Notes: generated by a model not told the origin, from the sequence alone. 42,017 nucleotides of DNA from Bacillota bacterium (GCA_023398335.1 JAEWSJ010000031.1:1-42017), one strand, 5' to 3'. Counted from the first letter of the stretch, positions 16,220-24,523 are shown. Numbers and translations: made by a program.

Positions 16220-18109
16220 ATGATTATTGCGACTTTTCAAAATGTATCAAAAGAATATAGTGGTGAAAGACTTTTTGAACCGGTTACTTTTGATATTAAT
16301 GATTCGGAACGAATTGCAATAGTTGGTCCTAACGGAACAGGAAAATCTACTTTAATAAAAATGCTTATTGGAGAACTTCAACCTGATTGTGGTCAAGTTG
16401 TTATTTCTAAAGGCTACAACATCGGATATCTTTCTCAATCAGTAATATCTGATTTAAATCATACACTTCATGAAGAAGCTCTTTTAGTATTTGACAATTT
16501 AATAAAAATGGAAAAAACTTTAAGTGATCTTTGTATTAGAATAGCGGATAATCCACATGATGAATCTATCTTAAATTCTTATTCTTCTTTAGAAAATAAA
16601 TTTCGTTCTTTAGGCGGGTATGAATATCATTATAAGATTGATCAAATGTTATATAAGTTCGGTTTTACTAAAGATGATTTTGATCGTTCGATTTCTTCTT
16701 TTTCTGGTGGAGAAAGAATGAAAATGGCTTTTGCTAAATTATTATTACTTAAACCTGATTTATTAGTGCTCGATGAACCGACAAACCACCTAGATATTTC
16801 TACAATTGAATGGCTCGAAACATATTTAAAAACATATGATGGATCTATCTTATTTGTTTCGCATGATAGATATTTTATCAATAGTCTTGCTAATAAAGTC
16901 TTTGAACTTGATCAAAAACGTTTGGAAGTTTATGTCGGTGATTATGATAAATATGCTTTCTTAAAAAAAGAAAGATATGAGCAAAGACTAAAACAATACA
17001 AGAGCCAACAAAAAGAGATTGAAAAATTAGAGTGGTTTATTAATTTTTATATGCCGAAACCACGTTTTGTTTCTAGAGCGCATGATAGAGAAAAGAAATT
17101 AGCAAAAATAAAAGAATCTTCAATTGAAAAGCCAATTGAAACTAGAAATAAAGTCAATATGAATATTACTGGTAGTGTTCGTAAAGGTAAAAGACTTATT
17201 GAAGTTAAAGATGTTTCTATAGGATATGATACCCCACTGATTAACAATATTAATTTCATCTTGTTTGGTGGAGACAAACTAGCTATTATGGGTCAAAATG
17301 GGTGTGGTAAAACTACATTCATAAAAAATCTTTTACACGAATTAAAGCCACTAAGTGGTGAGATTGATTTTTTAACTTTGCTTAATATTGGATATTTAAA
17401 GCAAGATGGAATTAATCTAAAGTCTCCTTTATCAATATTTGAATTCTTTAAAGAAAAATTTCCACTCATGGATGATCAAGCTATTTATAACCATCTTGGC
17501 AGTTATGCATTTTCATATGAGGATGATAAGAAAATAATTGATAATCTTTCTGGTGGAGAAAGAATGCGTGTTGTATTTGCCGAACTTGTTTTACATAATT
17601 ATGATTTGCTTTTATTAGATGAACCAACAAATCACCTTGATATGATGACAAAAGAAGAATTAATCGACTCATTAAAAAGATATAATGGCTCGTTAATTGT
17701 TGTTTCACATGATAGATATTTTGTTGATCAAATATGCGATAAATTACTTTATTTCACTTCAGGAAATTCATACTATTACGAAGGAAGATACACTGACTTT
17801 AAGGTTGAGGTTCTTGATCCATTAGAAAAAAATGCTGAAACAAAAGAAGAAAAAGACGAAGTAAAAGAAACAAATAAAGATAAATATGTTCCAACTCATC
17901 AGAAGAAAGAACGACCGCGTTTGGCTAAAAATAAAATTGAAGAAAGAATTTCTAAGATTGAAGAAAAAATGTCAGAGATTAAATCCCTTTATGAAAAAAA
18001 AGAAGTGTATCAAGATATAGTTAAATTAAGAGAACTAGAAGTACAAGAGAAGAAATTAGAAGATGAATATGAAGATTTGTTCAATCAGTTAGCTTTATAC
18101 GAAGAATAA
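16220..18109 (+). CDS. ABC-F family ATPase
   Basis: A 629-residue soluble protein with two fused ATPase domains and no membrane segment. Walker A motifs are GPNGTGKST (36-44) and GQNGCGKTT; both halves have LSGGERM-type signatures (FSGGERMKMAF and LSGGERMRVVF) and the DEPTNHLD string that marks ABC-F proteins. The P-site tRNA interaction motif linker lies between the domains (Arg/Lys-rich, around 250-310), and the C-terminus (about 540-629) is a Lys/Glu coiled coil like that of YdiF/Uup-type members. ABC-F proteins act on the ribosome, rescuing stalled translation or protecting from antibiotics; subfamily and role here are not resolved. Confidence 0.95.
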   Translation: MIIATFQNVSKEYSGERLFEPVTFDINDSERIAIVGPNGTGKSTLIKMLIGELQPDCGQVVISKGYNIGYLSQSVISDLNHTLHEEALLVFDNLIKMEKTLSDLCIRIADNPHDESILNSYSSLENKFRSLGGYEYHYKIDQMLYKFGFTKDDFDRSISSFSGGERMKMAFAKLLLLKPDLLVLDEPTNHLDISTIEWLETYLKTYDGSILFVSHDRYFINSLANKVFELDQKRLEVYVGDYDKYAFLKKERYEQRLKQYKSQQKEIEKLEWFINFYMPKPRFVSRAHDREKKLAKIKESSIEKPIETRNKVNMNITGSVRKGKRLIEVKDVSIGYDTPLINNINFILFGGDKLAIMGQNGCGKTTFIKNLLHELKPLSGEIDFLTLLNIGYLKQDGINLKSPLSIFEFFKEKFPLMDDQAIYNHLGSYAFSYEDDKKIIDNLSGGERMRVVFAELVLHNYDLLLLDEPTNHLDMMTKEELIDSLKRYNGSLIVVSHDRYFVDQICDKLLYFTSGNSYYYEGRYTDFKVEVLDPLEKNAETKEEKDEVKETNKDKYVPTHQKKERPRLAKNKIEERISKIEEKMSEIKSLYEKKEVYQDIVKLRELEVQEKKLEDEYEDLFNQLALYEE

Positions 18110-18197
18110 AGTCTACTGATTACTATAATTAGTGAAATATATTGAAAAAAATAGAGTAAAGTATTAAGTTTAAAGTAGAAATAGAAAGAAGAAAGAT

Positions 18198-18746
18198 ATG
18201 AATGATTATTATAAGCTTCATTTAGCATATAGCCTTCGACCAACTTTATTGAATAGAATTATCTATGTGAGGACTGATACTAAACTTGATGAATTAGCTG
18301 CGATTTTTTTACTTTCTCTAAATATTCAAAAGAAAGAAAAATACGCTTTTAAAGATGGGGTATCTTCTTTTTATTCAAATAGCGATGATATTATTACTGA
18401 TAGAGATTTTTCTTCTAAAGGTGTGTCAATTGATGAATTAAAATTAAATTGCGATAATGATTTTGACTTTTCATATGATTTAGATGATTCATGGGATTTT
18501 AACGTTCAAGTCGATCGCAACATTTATCGTATGGATTCAGATCATAAATTTGTTTTGGAAAGCGCTAATGGAAAAGGAATTATTCCTGGTGAATCATTTT
18601 TGTTCCGTAAGTATTCTCAGGAGAGCATACTAAAAGAAGAAGAAAAGATGGCATTATCGCTTGATACCTTTCACAATGAAATTGATTTAATTAAATTAAC
18701 AACTTTTATCGATGATTATTTCGATATATTTCTTTTGCAGGATTAA
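18198..18746 (+). CDS. Plasmid pRiA4b ORF-3-like domain protein
   Basis: A 182-residue soluble protein. The central string FDFSYDLDDSWDFNVQV (about 94-110) followed by ESANGKGIIPGE matches the hallmark of the pRiA4b ORF-3 (IS1096 TnpR-like) domain, usually YDFGDSWEH followed by a G-x-G-x-xPPE segment. The N-terminal LDELAAIFLLSLN segment corresponds to the family's first helix. The canonical His after DSWE is replaced here by Phe, and the usual Cys-Pro-Pro-Glu is reduced. The biochemical role of the family is unknown. It starts after an A/G-rich ribosome site and runs 3 bases from the acetyltransferase gene, so the two are co-transcribed. Confidence 0.7.
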   Translation: MNDYYKLHLAYSLRPTLLNRIIYVRTDTKLDELAAIFLLSLNIQKKEKYAFKDGVSSFYSNSDDIITDRDFSSKGVSIDELKLNCDNDFDFSYDLDDSWDFNVQVDRNIYRMDSDHKFVLESANGKGIIPGESFLFRKYSQESILKEEEKMALSLDTFHNEIDLIKLTTFIDDYFDIFLLQD

Positions 18747-18749
18747 TAG

Positions 18750-19298
18750 ATGTTAGCAAAAGATGAAAATATAGTTATAAATGATAAAAACATTGTAATT
18801 AGATGCATTGGTGAAAATGACATCGATACGATGACTGTTTTTGATAATACGATTATTCATGAATCAAATTATATTGTTTTTTATGATTATTCTTCTTTTA
18901 CAATAACTAAAAGAGAACATGAATATCGTTCTTTAATCATGAATTATCTATTTTCAAAGAAAAGTTTGTTGTTGGGGGCATTTATTGATTCTACATTAAT
19001 TGCTGAATGTTATTTTGGGCCAGTAAATGATAGTGATCATCGAGCATCTATTGAAGTAGTTGTATTAAAGCAATATCAAAATATAGGTGTTGCTACCGCG
19101 TTATTTAACAAAGCTTTTGCTCGTTTGAAAGTATGTAAAATTGAACAAGTTGAAGCGATGGTTGCTAAAGAAAACGAATATGGAATAAAACTCATGAATC
19201 GTTTTGGTTTTAAAGTATGTGGTACTATTCCACATGCGATAAAAATTAATGAGGTGTCTTATTACGACGGACTATATTTTGTTAAGGATCTTAGATAG
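18750..19298 (+). CDS. GNAT family N-acetyltransferase
   Basis: A 182-residue acetyltransferase. The core motif A (SIEVVVLKQYQNIGVATALF, about 108-127) has the Q-x-x-G-x-A acetyl-CoA loop, and the C-terminal EYGIKLMNRFGFKVCGTIP is motif B with the usual N-x-x-x-x-x-GF turn. RimI/PaiA-like layouts act on protein N-termini, polyamines or antibiotics; the substrate is not predictable. ATG 18750 follows AGGA in the end of the preceding gene. Its 3' end overlaps the convergent TetR gene by 8 bases. Confidence 0.88.
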   Translation: MLAKDENIVINDKNIVIRCIGENDIDTMTVFDNTIIHESNYIVFYDYSSFTITKREHEYRSLIMNYLFSKKSLLLGAFIDSTLIAECYFGPVNDSDHRASIEVVVLKQYQNIGVATALFNKAFARLKVCKIEQVEAMVAKENEYGIKLMNRFGFKVCGTIPHAIKINEVSYYDGLYFVKDLR

Positions 19299-19863
19299 TT
19301 TTATTTGACAATAATCTATCAGCTCCGATAAAACATACCTTATTTGCAATTTCTGTTATTTCTGAAATTGGAATTGATTTTGAAGAACTTAACCATACAA
19401 TATATAAATCAACGATACCAGAGGCATAGAATTCACTATAGTATTCGATGATGTTTTCATCAACAATATATCCTTTGCGTAAATAAAGTAAGATAGCTGC
19501 TTTAATAATTCTTTTAGCACATTCGTGAAAAAGAGGGCGACTATCTTCTTTTACTAATTTTCTTAATAAAGGTGAGTAATTTATTATTACTCGATTTAAT
19601 TCAAAAAAAACATTTTTTAAGTCACAATCAGTTTTAGTTATTATGCTGCTGTTAATTCTTGAAATGAGAGTTTCAGTATATTGACTTTCCATATCTTCAA
19701 CAACTGAAGCAACATTTTCATAATGTAAATAAAAAGTTTTGCGGCCAACATTGGCTTTTTTAGTAAGTTCGGTAACAGTTATTTTTGAATAATCTTTTTC
19801 TTGAATTAATTCGAGTAATGCATTTTGAATAGATTTTTTTGTTTTGTTTTTTCGCGGATCCAT
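19291..19863 (-). CDS. TetR/AcrR family transcriptional regulator
   Basis: A 190-residue repressor. The N-terminal HTH (about 10-55) has the VTELTKKANVGRKTFYLHYEN recognition segment; the C-terminal part is helical and likely a ligand domain. ATG 19863 is chosen because AAAGGA precedes it by 9 bases on the minus strand; the longer in-frame start at 19914 lies in the operator/promoter region. It is divergent from degV, with inverted repeats in the gap, so it probably represses itself and possibly degV. Confidence 0.87.
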   Translation of the reverse strand: MDPRKNKTKKSIQNALLELIQEKDYSKITVTELTKKANVGRKTFYLHYENVASVVEDMESQYTETLISRINSSIITKTDCDLKNVFFELNRVIINYSPLLRKLVKEDSRPLFHECAKRIIKAAILLYLRKGYIVDENIIEYYSEFYASGIVDLYIVWLSSSKSIPISEITEIANKVCFIGADRLLSNKTI

Positions 19864-19880
19864 AATTATTATTCCTTTAT

Positions 19881-19915
19881 TACACAACTGAGTATTATAT
19901 GTGTAATTATACACA
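19881..19915. promoter_or_regulatory. Triple half-site operator between TetR and degV
   Basis: TACACA (19881-19886), TGTGTA (19900-19905) and TACACA (19910-19915) form two overlapping inverted repeats, with 13- and 4-base spacers. The second contains a minus-strand TATAAT, and another minus-strand TATAAT lies just beside it. This placement over the TetR gene's promoter fits autorepression. Confidence 0.5.
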
Positions 19916-19994
19916 AAAAAAGTGCGATTGGTAATAGTTATTTAATTGATTTTAGAATAAAATACACATGTGAGTATTTAACAGGAGAAATTTT

Positions 19995-20861
19995 ATGGGA
20001 AAGTATATTATTTGCGTGGATGCTTCAGCAGATTTAAAAGAAGAATTTATTAAGGAACACGAGATTCATTGTGTCCCAATGCAATATAGTTTAGGTGAAG
20101 ATATGCGTACCTCTTTAGGCTTTGAAAAGGATGAAACAATTAAAATGTTTTACGATGGTCAAAGGCAAGGAGATATGACGAAGACAACTCAGATCACTCC
20201 GTTTATGTATGAAGAATTTTTTGATGAATACTTAAGTAAAGGATATTCAGTCCTTTATTTAGCTTTATCTAGCGGTTTATCTTCAACATATAATTCTGCT
20301 TGCTTGGCTGCTCAAAACTTAAAAGAAAAATATCCTGATGTTGATTTATTTCCAATTGACTCATTATCAGCTACCGGTGGAATGAACGTTCTTACTGAAA
20401 AAATGGTTGAGAATAAAGCTAAAGGATTATCAATAGAAGAGAATAGAGATGATATTCTTAATTTAGTTAAACATATTCATCACTGGTTCTTTGTTCAAGA
20501 TTTAATGTACCTTAAAAGAGGTGGGAGAGTCGGTAGTGCGACCGCTATGGTTGGTTCATTATTAGGAATTAAACCCGTATTAGAAATTGATGAGAATGGT
20601 AAGTTAATTAACATTTCTAAAAAAAGAGGCAACAAAATTGCAGTTATGGCCTTGATTGAATACTTTAAAGAATTTTATGATGAAAAATATTGTTCTGTTG
20701 TTTATATAACTGATGCAGATTGTAAAGATCTAAGTGATTTCTTAAAAGAAGAGCTTTTAAAAATTTATCCGACTTTAGTTATTAAACAAACATCGTTGTC
20801 TCCAATTATCGGTGCTCATACCGGTCCTGGTGCATTAACACTTTGTCATTTAGGAAAATAA
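19995..20861 (+). CDS. DegV family fatty-acid-binding protein
   Basis: A 288-residue protein of the DegV/FakB family, which binds a fatty acid and presents it to the kinase FakA for phosphorylation and entry into phospholipid synthesis. The N-terminal IICVDASADL, the TTQITPFMYEEFF segment, SSGLSSTYNSA and the C-terminal domain with LKRGGRVG and GAHTGPGALTL are the characteristic conserved blocks. It is cytosolic. AGGAG is 7 bases before ATG 19995. It has its own terminator and is divergent from a TetR gene that may control it. No FakA partner is in this window. Confidence 0.93.
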   Translation: MGKYIICVDASADLKEEFIKEHEIHCVPMQYSLGEDMRTSLGFEKDETIKMFYDGQRQGDMTKTTQITPFMYEEFFDEYLSKGYSVLYLALSSGLSSTYNSACLAAQNLKEKYPDVDLFPIDSLSATGGMNVLTEKMVENKAKGLSIEENRDDILNLVKHIHHWFFVQDLMYLKRGGRVGSATAMVGSLLGIKPVLEIDENGKLINISKKRGNKIAVMALIEYFKEFYDEKYCSVVYITDADCKDLSDFLKEELLKIYPTLVIKQTSLSPIIGAHTGPGALTLCHLGK

Positions 20862-20874
20862 ATATTGCTAAATT

Positions 20875-20906
20875 AAGTGCTTGGTAAACCAACCAAGTAC
20901 TTTTTT
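20875..20906 (+). terminator. Terminator of degV
   Basis: AAGTGCTTGG (20875-20884) pairs with CCAAGTACTT (20893-20902) over 10 bp with one G-U pair and an 8-base loop; the T run extends to 20906. Confidence 0.9.
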
Positions 20907-20982
20907 CGTCTAGTGGTCTATTTATTTATTCTTTGGTTTTGTATATAATAATTTTAATCTAAAAAGTAATAGGAGATAACAA

Positions 20983-21948
20983 ATGAAGAAAAAGATTGGT
21001 TTCTTAGGTTTGACTTTCTTTTTAACACTCGGTATGACATCATGTGGAGCTACAAATCATTCATATGATGAATATAGAGCCGAAATGAGCTTTAAATCAG
21101 ATAGTTTTAAGATTGTTCAATTAACAGATTTGCATTGTGGAATTCAAACTGATATGGAAGTATTAAAAAGATATGTCAAAAAATCAATAACAGATGCAAA
21201 TAATCCGGATTTACTTGTATTTACAGGTGATACATTTATGGAATCTAATCGAATTAGTGTATCAACTTTGTTAGATTACATCGATTCGTTTAATATTCCT
21301 TTTGCGTATACTTATGGAAACCATGATTTACAGGGAAATTATGATTATTACTATATATCTTCGTATATAAAAGGTTTGAATAATTCAGTATATATTGATT
21401 ATGATAACGACAATATATACGGATTAACAAATTACTATATAAATATTAAGAAGAATGGTACGGTTGTATATAGAGTTTACATTATTGATAGTAATTCTTA
21501 TTACTTTAACGGCGTTAAATACAGTTACGATATTATTCATGAAGATCAAATTGCTCATATTGAGGATATAACTAAGCATGAGGGAATAGTTCCTTCGTTA
21601 GCTTTCTTCCATATTCCTTTATACGAATTTAAAGATGCCTATAAAGAGTATAAAGCTGGAAATGTACAAGGTAGAGGCGAAAACAATGAAAAATGTTCGG
21701 TCGGCTATAAACGTACTGATGCTTTTGAAAGAATGAAAAAATGTGGAGTACAGGCGATGTTTATCGGACACGATCATATTAACTATACCGACATACTATA
21801 TAAAGATGTTATTTTATCTTATGGAATAAAATCTTCTCCAGAAATATATAATTATAAAGATATTGTTGGCTATAAAATGATAACTTTAAATGGATTTAAT
21901 AAAATAACATTTGATAATATTCAAAGTGTAATGTATGGAGAATTTTAA
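20983..21948 (+). CDS. Calcineurin-like metallophosphoesterase lipoprotein
   Basis: A 321-residue predicted lipoprotein. A basic N-terminus, a hydrophobic segment and the lipobox-like GMTSC with C21 predict export and lipid anchoring. The metallophosphoesterase ligands follow in order: DLH (D49, H51), TGDT, GNHD, FFHIP and GHDHIN, which bind the two metals. The order and spacing fit the PhoD/PurP-acid-phosphatase-like Calcineurin family rather than YfcE. An AGGAG site precedes ATG 20983, and a TATAAT at 20944-20949 is the likely -10. It probably acts outside the membrane on a phosphoester of unknown identity. It is followed closely by a membrane protein gene. Confidence 0.85.
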   Translation: MKKKIGFLGLTFFLTLGMTSCGATNHSYDEYRAEMSFKSDSFKIVQLTDLHCGIQTDMEVLKRYVKKSITDANNPDLLVFTGDTFMESNRISVSTLLDYIDSFNIPFAYTYGNHDLQGNYDYYYISSYIKGLNNSVYIDYDNDNIYGLTNYYINIKKNGTVVYRVYIIDSNSYYFNGVKYSYDIIHEDQIAHIEDITKHEGIVPSLAFFHIPLYEFKDAYKEYKAGNVQGRGENNEKCSVGYKRTDAFERMKKCGVQAMFIGHDHINYTDILYKDVILSYGIKSSPEIYNYKDIVGYKMITLNGFNKITFDNIQSVMYGEF

Positions 21949-21950
21949 TT

Positions 21951-22799
21951 ATGGAAATGATTCAGAAAAAAAGTAATATGAAAGCAAAGATATTCTTTGT
22001 TATCGCGTTTATTGTCACGTCTCTATCATTCTATTACGGAATGTTAAACTTATTTGGAACTATAATTGATGAATTCAATTCATTAACATTGTTGCTTCCA
22101 ATGATGATTGCTTGTGATTTACCAGTAGCATATCTATATTTCTTCTTTAATCACACTTATTTAAAACCAGTAACCAAGAAAAATATCATATGGTTTATAT
22201 CAATCACATCTATATTGATTGTAGGAGCAATTGTACTTTTCTTACTTAACACGCATTATTATTTCTTTAATAATAATACTAAAATATCGCTATTTGTTTT
22301 TTTAGTAGCGGTAGTAGTTATGCTTATTATTAATTCATTCTTATTATTTTGTGTTACTAATAAAAACTTTATACAAAAATATGAAGTTAAACTTGTCGAT
22401 AATAAATACACATTGAAGTCAAAACATAAGAAGATTTTACTCGGTATATATTCTTTATTTGCATTATATTTCACAGGTAATTTTATCGTTTCAATATTTA
22501 GATTTGGTAATTATGTAATCGAACCATTGTTATATGTATTTTTGCTACTTGTTATTTTATTACCGGGAGCGACGTTATTCTTAAAAGTATCAAAAAGAGA
22601 AAATAAATTCTCAAAAATTTATTACTATGTTACTGCAGCGCTTTCTTTATTAAGTATAGTTGGTATTTTCTGCGTTTTATACTTTGATTTTGCAAGTATG
22701 CTTAATGTTGGTCAAACTATATTCTCGATTGATTTCGCTTGTTCAATTCCAATTGGACCAATTGTTTTATCGTTATTACTTTTATATAATTTGTTCTAA
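21951..22799 (+). CDS. Polytopic membrane protein of unknown function
   Basis: A 282-residue, highly hydrophobic protein with about seven or eight membrane helices (for example at about 14-34, 42-62, 78-98, 108-128, 162-180, 188-208, 222-242 and 255-280) and no recognised motif. It starts 2 bases after the lipoprotein stop with no clear ribosome site, so it is probably translated by coupling. The context between two phosphoesterases suggests an envelope role but does not fix it. Confidence 0.7.
   Translation: MEMIQKKSNMKAKIFFVIAFIVTSLSFYYGMLNLFGTIIDEFNSLTLLLPMMIACDLPVAYLYFFFNHTYLKPVTKKNIIWFISITSILIVGAIVLFLLNTHYYFFNNNTKISLFVFLVAVVVMLIINSFLLFCVTNKNFIQKYEVKLVDNKYTLKSKHKKILLGIYSLFALYFTGNFIVSIFRFGNYVIEPLLYVFLLLVILLPGATLFLKVSKRENKFSKIYYYVTAALSLLSIVGIFCVLYFDFASMLNVGQTIFSIDFACSIPIGPIVLSLLLLYNLF
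22762..22790 (+). promoter_or_regulatory. Internal promoter before the YfcE-like gene
   Basis: TTGTTT (22762-22767) and TATAAT (22785-22790) are exactly 17 bases apart at the 3' end of the membrane protein gene. The predicted start is 3-4 bases before ATG 22801. No Shine-Dalgarno is visible. Confidence 0.4.
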
Positions 22800-22800
22800 T

Positions 22801-23259
22801 ATGAAAATACTTGTCGTATCTGACTCACATGGAGATTTCGATACTTTAAGACGGATTCTTCTCGCTAATCAAAAATGTGATATTTTTATTCATTGCGGTG
22901 ATAGTGAACTACCATCATCGTATATGCCTTTTGAATTGTTAGCAGTTAAAGGTAATTGTGATTACTTTGATGATTATCCGCTTAAAAGAGATATAAAGAC
23001 TAAATTTGGAACAATCCACGTAGAGCATGGAAATTTATTTAGCGCATTAACATATTCGTATATCTCTTCATTAAATTGTTATATATATTTATTCGGTCAT
23101 ACTCATGAAAGATGTGCAAAAAAAGTCGATAACACATATATTTTTAATCCTGGTAGTTTAACTGAACCTCGTGATTCCTCACTTGGTTCTTACTTAATTA
23201 TTGAGATAAATGATGAAAGTGGCGAGTTGAATTATAAGTTTTACGATGTGGAGTTATAA
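22801..23259 (+). CDS. YfcE/YsnB-type phosphodiesterase
   Basis: A 152-residue metallophosphoesterase of usual YfcE family length. Metal ligands are DSH (8-10), HCGD (about 31-34), GNCD (51-54), HGN and GHTH near residue 100, followed by the family-typical NPGS. These enzymes hydrolyse artificial phosphodiesters; the natural substrate is unknown. ATG 22801 is chosen because the protein alignment to the family starts there (MKILVVSDSHG); the open frame extends upstream to 22660 but only through the preceding membrane gene. No ribosome site is visible, and it may be leaderless. A bidirectional terminator follows. Confidence 0.92.
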   Translation: MKILVVSDSHGDFDTLRRILLANQKCDIFIHCGDSELPSSYMPFELLAVKGNCDYFDDYPLKRDIKTKFGTIHVEHGNLFSALTYSYISSLNCYIYLFGHTHERCAKKVDNTYIFNPGSLTEPRDSSLGSYLIIEINDESGELNYKFYDVEL

Positions 23260-23286
23260 TTAAGAAAATTTACAAAGTTAACTAAT

Positions 23287-23322
23287 AAAAAAGCCACAGA
23301 ATTGATTTCAGTGGTTTTTTTT
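23287..23322. terminator. Bidirectional terminator between YfcE-like gene and pflA
   Basis: An A run, then CCAC-x-GAA (23294-23301) pairing with TTC-x-GTGG around a short loop, then eight T residues. It serves both convergent genes; the pflA stop codon lies inside the stem. Confidence 0.8.
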
Positions 23323-24051
23323 GTAATCTTTTATTCCGTCTAAAATAACTTGTTTAGCAATTTTCGCTTCATCTTTTGATAATTCCTTAATACCTTCAAG
23401 TCGATAAGGAATGTTAAGCTGATGATACTTTTGAACACCCATCGTATGGTATGGAAGAACATCAAGAGCTGTAACTGACGATAATGAACCGATGAATTGA
23501 CCTAATTTAAACAAGTAGTCTTTGTTATCGGTAATTGTTGGGACGACAACGTGTCTTATCCATGTTTCAACCTGATTGTCACTAAGGTATCGTGCAAAGG
23601 CTAATATGTTTTTATTGCTTTGTAAGCAAAGGTGCTGATGTTCAATATCATCAATATGTTTGATATCTAGCATGACAAGAGAGGTATATTTGATTAACTC
23701 ATCAAATTTATCTTTTGTTTGTTTAGAAAACGTAATTCCAGATGTATCAATACAAGTATGAATATTTTCCGCACGTGCTTTTTTAAACAATTCAATAATG
23801 AAATCAATTTGAAGAAGTGGTTCACCACCGGTGACAGTGATTCCACCATCTCGATAAAACGCTTTATTTTTATTAAATTGTTCTAATAATTCATCAGTAG
23901 TCATTTTTAAAGGACTGTCATATCCCCATGTATCTGGGTTATGACAATAAGCACAACGCATTGGACAACCTTGAAAGAAAATTACAAATCTTAATCCCGG
24001 TCCATCAACTGTGCCAAATGATTCTATTGAATGAATATTACCAAGAAGCAT
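23308..24051 (-). CDS. pflA: Pyruvate formate-lyase-activating enzyme
   Basis: A 247-residue radical SAM enzyme that makes the glycyl radical on pyruvate formate-lyase. The 4Fe-4S cluster cysteines are C29, C33 and C36 in GCPMRCAYCHNPDTWG, with the family's SIESFGTVDGPGLRFVIFFQG just before and the VTGGEPLLQ glycine-rich SAM-binding segment after. Length and motifs match PflA from Bacillota. Its ATG shares one base with the stop of the 82-residue radical-domain gene (TAATG), so it is translationally coupled to its own substrate. AAGG lies 8 bases upstream. Confidence 0.96.
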   Translation of the reverse strand: MLLGNIHSIESFGTVDGPGLRFVIFFQGCPMRCAYCHNPDTWGYDSPLKMTTDELLEQFNKNKAFYRDGGITVTGGEPLLQIDFIIELFKKARAENIHTCIDTSGITFSKQTKDKFDELIKYTSLVMLDIKHIDDIEHQHLCLQSNKNILAFARYLSDNQVETWIRHVVVPTITDNKDYLFKLGQFIGSLSSVTALDVLPYHTMGVQKYHQLNIPYRLEGIKELSKDEAKIAKQVILDGIKDYKKNH

Positions 24052-24299
24052 TATAAAGCCTTATGGAATGTACGAGAGATGACTTCATCTTGTTGTTGTT
24101 TAGTTAACTTAATGAAGTTTACTGCGTATCCAGATACTCTGATTGTTAGTTGCGGATAATTTTCTGGATGTGCTTGGGCATCTAGAAGAGTTTCTTTAGT
24201 TAATACGTTGACATTAAGATGGTGGCCACCTTCTTCAACGTATCCGTCTAAAAGACTTACTAAATTATCAACTTGTTGTTTACTTGTGTTTACAGACAT
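24051..24299 (-). CDS. Stand-alone glycyl-radical domain of pyruvate formate-lyase
   Basis: An 82-residue protein that is the C-terminal domain of PFL on its own. It aligns from TSKQQVDNLVSLLDGY through EEGGHHLNVNVLTKETLLDAQ to RVSGYAVNF, where G57 is the radical glycine, and ends ISRTFHKAL as PFL does. GrcA (YfiD) of Escherichia coli has the same domain and rescues O2-damaged PFL. Here, however, the neighbouring PFL core lacks this domain, so this gene is probably an obligate subunit rather than a spare part. AAGGAG 7 bases before ATG 24299 is the strongest ribosome site in the operon. Confidence 0.9.
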   Translation of the reverse strand: MSVNTSKQQVDNLVSLLDGYVEEGGHHLNVNVLTKETLLDAQAHPENYPQLTIRVSGYAVNFIKLTKQQQDEVISRTFHKAL

Positions 24300-24301
24300 A
24301 T

Positions 24302-24523
24302 TTATTCTCCTTCTTTCTCATCAAGACCTTCAAATAATGTTGGTGTTTTACACGCTCCATTAATGCAGTCTGGATTCTTTTCAATTTCGACTTTTTCCAA
24401 TTCTATTTTATCATTAGTCTTATCAACTTTAACATTGATATGCCCTCCTTCATTTTCAAAGAAGTTATCAAGCATATCAACTAAAGTATCTATTTGTTTT
24501 TCTTTGTTAGTTTTTCTTTCCAT
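24302..24523 (-). CDS. Glycyl-radical-domain relative without the radical glycine
   Basis: A 73-residue protein. Its first half (KEKQIDTLVDMLDNFF, EGGHINVKV) clearly matches the first half of the 82-residue radical domain. Its second half does not: the RVSGYA loop is absent and instead there is DCINGACKTP with C53 and C58 flanking a Gly. It therefore cannot carry the usual radical but could still dock on the PFL core. It overlaps the end of the core gene by 17 bases (ATG 24523; a GTG at 24532 is also possible) and ends 2 bases before the 82-residue gene. Likely arose by tandem duplication of the domain. Function unknown. Confidence 0.8.
   Translation of the reverse strand: MERKTNKEKQIDTLVDMLDNFFENEGGHINVKVDKTNDKIELEKVEIEKNPDCINGACKTPTLFEGLDEKEGE
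24307..24312 (-). promoter_or_regulatory. Strong ribosome binding site of the radical-domain gene
   Basis: AAGGAG on the minus strand, 7 bases before ATG 24299. It lies inside the end of the 73-residue gene and allows the radical subunit to be made independently and in quantity. Confidence 0.7.
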
